Below, piece after piece: positions 61,596-64,000 of a stretch of DNA of 64,000 nucleotides. The position numbers were made by a program, and so were the translations under genes. The notes beneath the pieces are model-generated. The model saw only the letters and a list, made by a program, of their open reading frames with translations. It was not told the DNA's origin and did not search any database. Source of the DNA: Aphanomyces cochlioides (taxonomy: Eukaryota; Oomycota; Saprolegniomycetes; Saprolegniales; Verrucalvaceae). Where the stretch lies: the NCBI GenBank assembly GCA_019828595.1, contig JAHQRK010000004.1, positions 1,984,001-2,048,000 on the forward strand, in the 5' to 3' direction. Numbering within the stretch: position 1 is the first letter of the stretch; each line of letters opens with the position of its first letter.

Positions 61596-63139
61596 ATGGC
61601 TTCGGTTGGCGCCGAGCTCCTAGCGGCCGCTCGCGGTGGCGACGTACAAGAGGTGGAGCGGATCTGCGCGACTGCTTCGACAGAGATCATCAACTACCAA
61701 GATGAACACAGTGGAAACTCAGCGCTGCACATGGCCTGTGCGAATGGACACGTCGCTTGCGCTGAAATTCTATTGAAGCATGGTGCCAAACACATTGGCA
61801 ACTCGAATGGAAACACACCTCTACGTACGCACAAATGATTTGATCGAAGGACTCAATTGAATATAGACTGGGCGGTCCAGAACAAGCACATCGAGGTTGC
61901 GAGGGTATTGCTCTCCAATGTTCAAGATATTGATGTCCTCGCTCAAAACGGATTTGGTCGTGGTTGCGTGACAGAGGCGTTCCAAACGGAAAACACCGAC
62001 ATGGGTATAGTTTATCCAATTGAATTCGCACCAAAAGGAACTCGTAGTGGCTCTTTTGCTCGAGCATCCCTCTGCATCGGACGAAAAACTCGCTGCAGGC
62101 TCTGGTCTTGCAACTGGTGACTCGAAAGTCACAATTGAAGAGGAAGACGATGAATCCACGATTCCTGCAGCTGCGCCGCAAGACAACAAGCCCAAGATTC
62201 TCCAGGAAACAGTGCTTGAATTTGCATTTGGTGATAAGAAACCAACACTGAAAGCTCGAGAATTGGTACCTATTCAAGATTGAGGCAGTCCTTATGGTAT
62301 ATTTGTAGGCCTTGGACATGGACAAGAGCGCGTTCGGCACAACGGCTGCTGAAGATATTACTGGTGTCAGCATTTGGTCTGCGTCGCTCATTTTGAGCCG
62401 CTGGGTCATTGAGGATGCGGCTCGATACGCTGGAAAATCTGTCTGCGAACTTGGCGCTGGTTGCGGCGTGAGTGGACTCGCTTGCTACCTCTACACACAA
62501 GCCAGTCGCGTCGTACTCACCGACTTGTATGAGCACACTGTGGACAATCTGAAACACAATGCCGACTTGAATCGCGCCCGAAGCAGCGAAGGCTCTAACC
62601 CCGAAGGCTGCCATGAATGCGGCACATTGCAGCGCTTCACAGTCGAAAATCCCGAGGGCAAACTCATGCTCTGCGGACGATGCTGCGTCGCGGCTTACTG
62701 CTCTCGAGAATGCCAGAAAGCAGCTTGGAAAGCCCACAAGACCGTATGCAAGCAACTTGCACTCGAACGCAAGCCAGAACTCTCAGTCGCTGCTATCGAC
62801 TGGGCCGACCCAGAAACGTACGGACCTCGAGGTGTCTACGACATTATCTTGGGCAGTGATTTGGTCTACCACAAGGATATTGCACCAGTACTTGCTCAAG
62901 TGGTCGAAGCTCTACTCGCGCCTCAAGGACAGTTCCTCCACGTGGCGTCACAAGCCCGCGATGCGCTCGTCGAGTTCAAACAAGCCATGGAAGCTCGTGG
63001 ATTCGAATGCCACATTGACATCGTACCGGATCGTTTCAAGGAGAATCCTCTCGTTGGATCGGCCAACTTGTTTGACTTGCATTTCAACGAGATGGACGAC
63101 ACGTACTGCATGTACACGTTTACAAAGCTAACGCATTAA
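61596..63139 (+). CDS. Ankyrin-repeat lysine methyltransferase with embedded MYND finger
   Basis: Four exons. Ankyrin repeats first: AELLAAARGGDVQEVERICA, NSALHMACANGHVACAEILL, GNTPLHWAVQNKHIEVARVL. A linker with acidic Ser-rich stretch (VTIEEEDDESTIPAAA) follows. The class-I METTL21/Methyltransf_16-type domain begins GVSIWSASLILSRWVIED, with SAM motif I VCELGAGCGVSGLACYL and VVLTDLYEHTVDNLKHNADL (motif II). A complete MYND zinc finger is inserted next: CHECGTLQRF, LMLCGRCCVAAYCSRECQKA, WKAHKTVCKQL. The methyltransferase then resumes: DPETYGPRGVYDIILGSDLV and YHKDIAPVLAQVVEALL. Such enzymes methylate lysines of non-histone proteins; the substrate is unknown. It overlaps the convergent DHHC gene by 20 bp. 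Confidence 0.85.
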
Positions 63140-64000
63140 ACATCTTGTCGTTCCTGTCTCGAGGTGGATTCAAACTCGGAAGGAGACTAAGCACTTTGAA
63201 CCTACGCGAAATGCCATTTACACAACCAGCACAGACGAGAGGCATACCTGCAACGGCCAAAGACAGCTTCCCAGTTCTCATGAGCATTTCCAGTGCTGTA
63301 CGGCGACAAAATTTGGCCGCCACGTCGACGTCTTGTGGCTTTTGATCGATTGATTTGGTATTCGATCGAGGTCTACGTGGAGTATGGTTATTTTGAGGTT
63401 CAGTCAAGCTAATCAAGCAGTGAACCTGAGCTGTCAAGACCAAGTAGATCTGCCAACCGCACAAGAACGTAACGAGAAGTCCTGCTGACGTTGAGATGAG
63501 GAAAATACTGTACATAGATGCTTGAGGGCCTAGAAAGAGCATTGACGAGCTCAGGACATGCGCCATCTAATTATAAATTAAGACAATGAGTGCCTCGGGG
63601 TAACACCTTGATCAATTCTGCTTTGCTGATGCTCCCGATGGCTGGCGAGTAGGTCAAGAAAGAGCAGAACCAACATGCAATCGTTAGCCAAATCAAAAAG
63701 CTGCAGAAGTACTATATGGAGGAAGTTTGTCAGGAATGTTGAGACCATGAGGATAAACTTACTCGTGTGTTGTTCACCCCGACGCAGTTATTGATCCAAG
63801 GACAGTGATGATCCATTTGATCAACACACATATCACAGATCGAGCAATGGTGGGCACGGCTTGGGCGGTGGTTGCGGCATTTACGGCAGTACGACGTCGT
63901 TGCAGCAGTGGTTACCTGTGGTCGAGGAATTGGTGGAGGAGCCGTTAATGAGACAAAGTCTTCATCGGAATCTTCATTGAACTCGACTTCCTCATCAAGA
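63120..64000 (-). CDS. DHHC-type palmitoyltransferase, 5' end off the window
   Basis: Attaches palmitate to cysteines of membrane proteins. The cysteine-rich domain is complete on the minus strand near 63780-63900: YCRKCRNHRPSRAHHCSICD followed by MCVDQMDHHCPWINNCVGVN (catalytic DHHC Cys). Flanking hydrophobic helices occur at 63600-63720 and 63480-63560 (SIFLISTSAGLLVTFLCGWQ, IYLVLTA). The C-terminal tail (63120-63480) is basic and ends NDKMFNALAL. Short introns near 63600 and 63720-63765. The N-terminus with the first two helices lies beyond the right edge; the acidic residues at 63940-64000 belong to it. Confidence 0.88.

Overview
This 64 kb window is nuclear DNA of a gene-dense eukaryote. 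Most genes carry several short GT-AG introns (about 36-60 nt). The gene content fits a stramenopile, most likely an oomycete: PX-domain fusions, a Crypton-type tyrosine-recombinase element of the stramenopile kind, presenilin, PTEN, and flagellate-type coiled-coil/EF-hand proteins. Placement near Aphanomyces or other Saprolegniales is inference; no rRNA, tRNA or organelle gene is present to settle it.

Layout. 1-5.1 kb: PX/CRAL-TRIO lipid-transfer protein (runs off the left edge), a Whirly-type ssDNA-binding protein, a hypothetical protein and a small type-I membrane glycoprotein. 5.3-11.8 kb: TARBP1/Trm3 tRNA ribose methyltransferase, convergent with a tandem universal-stress protein. 12.2-18.9 kb: nucleotide-sugar transporter, PX-AGC kinase and proline dehydrogenase. 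20.1-25.3 kb: PTEN phosphatase and a large unrecognised protein. 25.3-30.9 kb: accessory island with a pogo-like element (TIRs, TA duplication, and an intact copy of its target beside it), a frameshifted Tc1/mariner element, a 163-bp duplicated fragment of the upstream gene and two hairpin repeats. 31.0-39.5 kb: housekeeping block with IWS1, NSUN2/Trm4, a divergent PAP2-like membrane protein and importin beta-1. 40.9-44.6 kb: composite of two opposed pogo-like transposases inside one TIR pair. 44.7-58.5 kb: presenilin, coiled-coil protein, hypotheticals, SR-protein kinase, small CX9C protein, EF-hand coiled-coil protein and a myristoylatable AGC kinase. 59.4-61.4 kb: decayed Crypton-like element. 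61.6-64 kb: ankyrin-MYND-methyltransferase and a DHHC palmitoyltransferase running off the right edge.

Shared logic. Several genes belong to phosphoinositide/AGC signalling (PX-CRAL-TRIO, PX-AGC kinase, PTEN, AGC kinase), others to RNA/tRNA modification (TARBP1, NSUN2, SRPK, IWS1). The most interesting non-coding signal is an 8-bp palindrome, ATCCGGAT. I found ten copies, all outside coding sequence; most lie 24-75 bp (all within about 190 bp) upstream of the ATG of seven different genes. A second group of genes, including the transposases, instead has a CCAAT box (TGATTGG/CCAATCA) about 40-80 bp upstream of ATG. These look like two alternative core-promoter classes.

All functional calls come from reading translated sequence by eye; splice sites were inferred from GT-AG signals and recovery of family motifs. 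No search or alignment was run.
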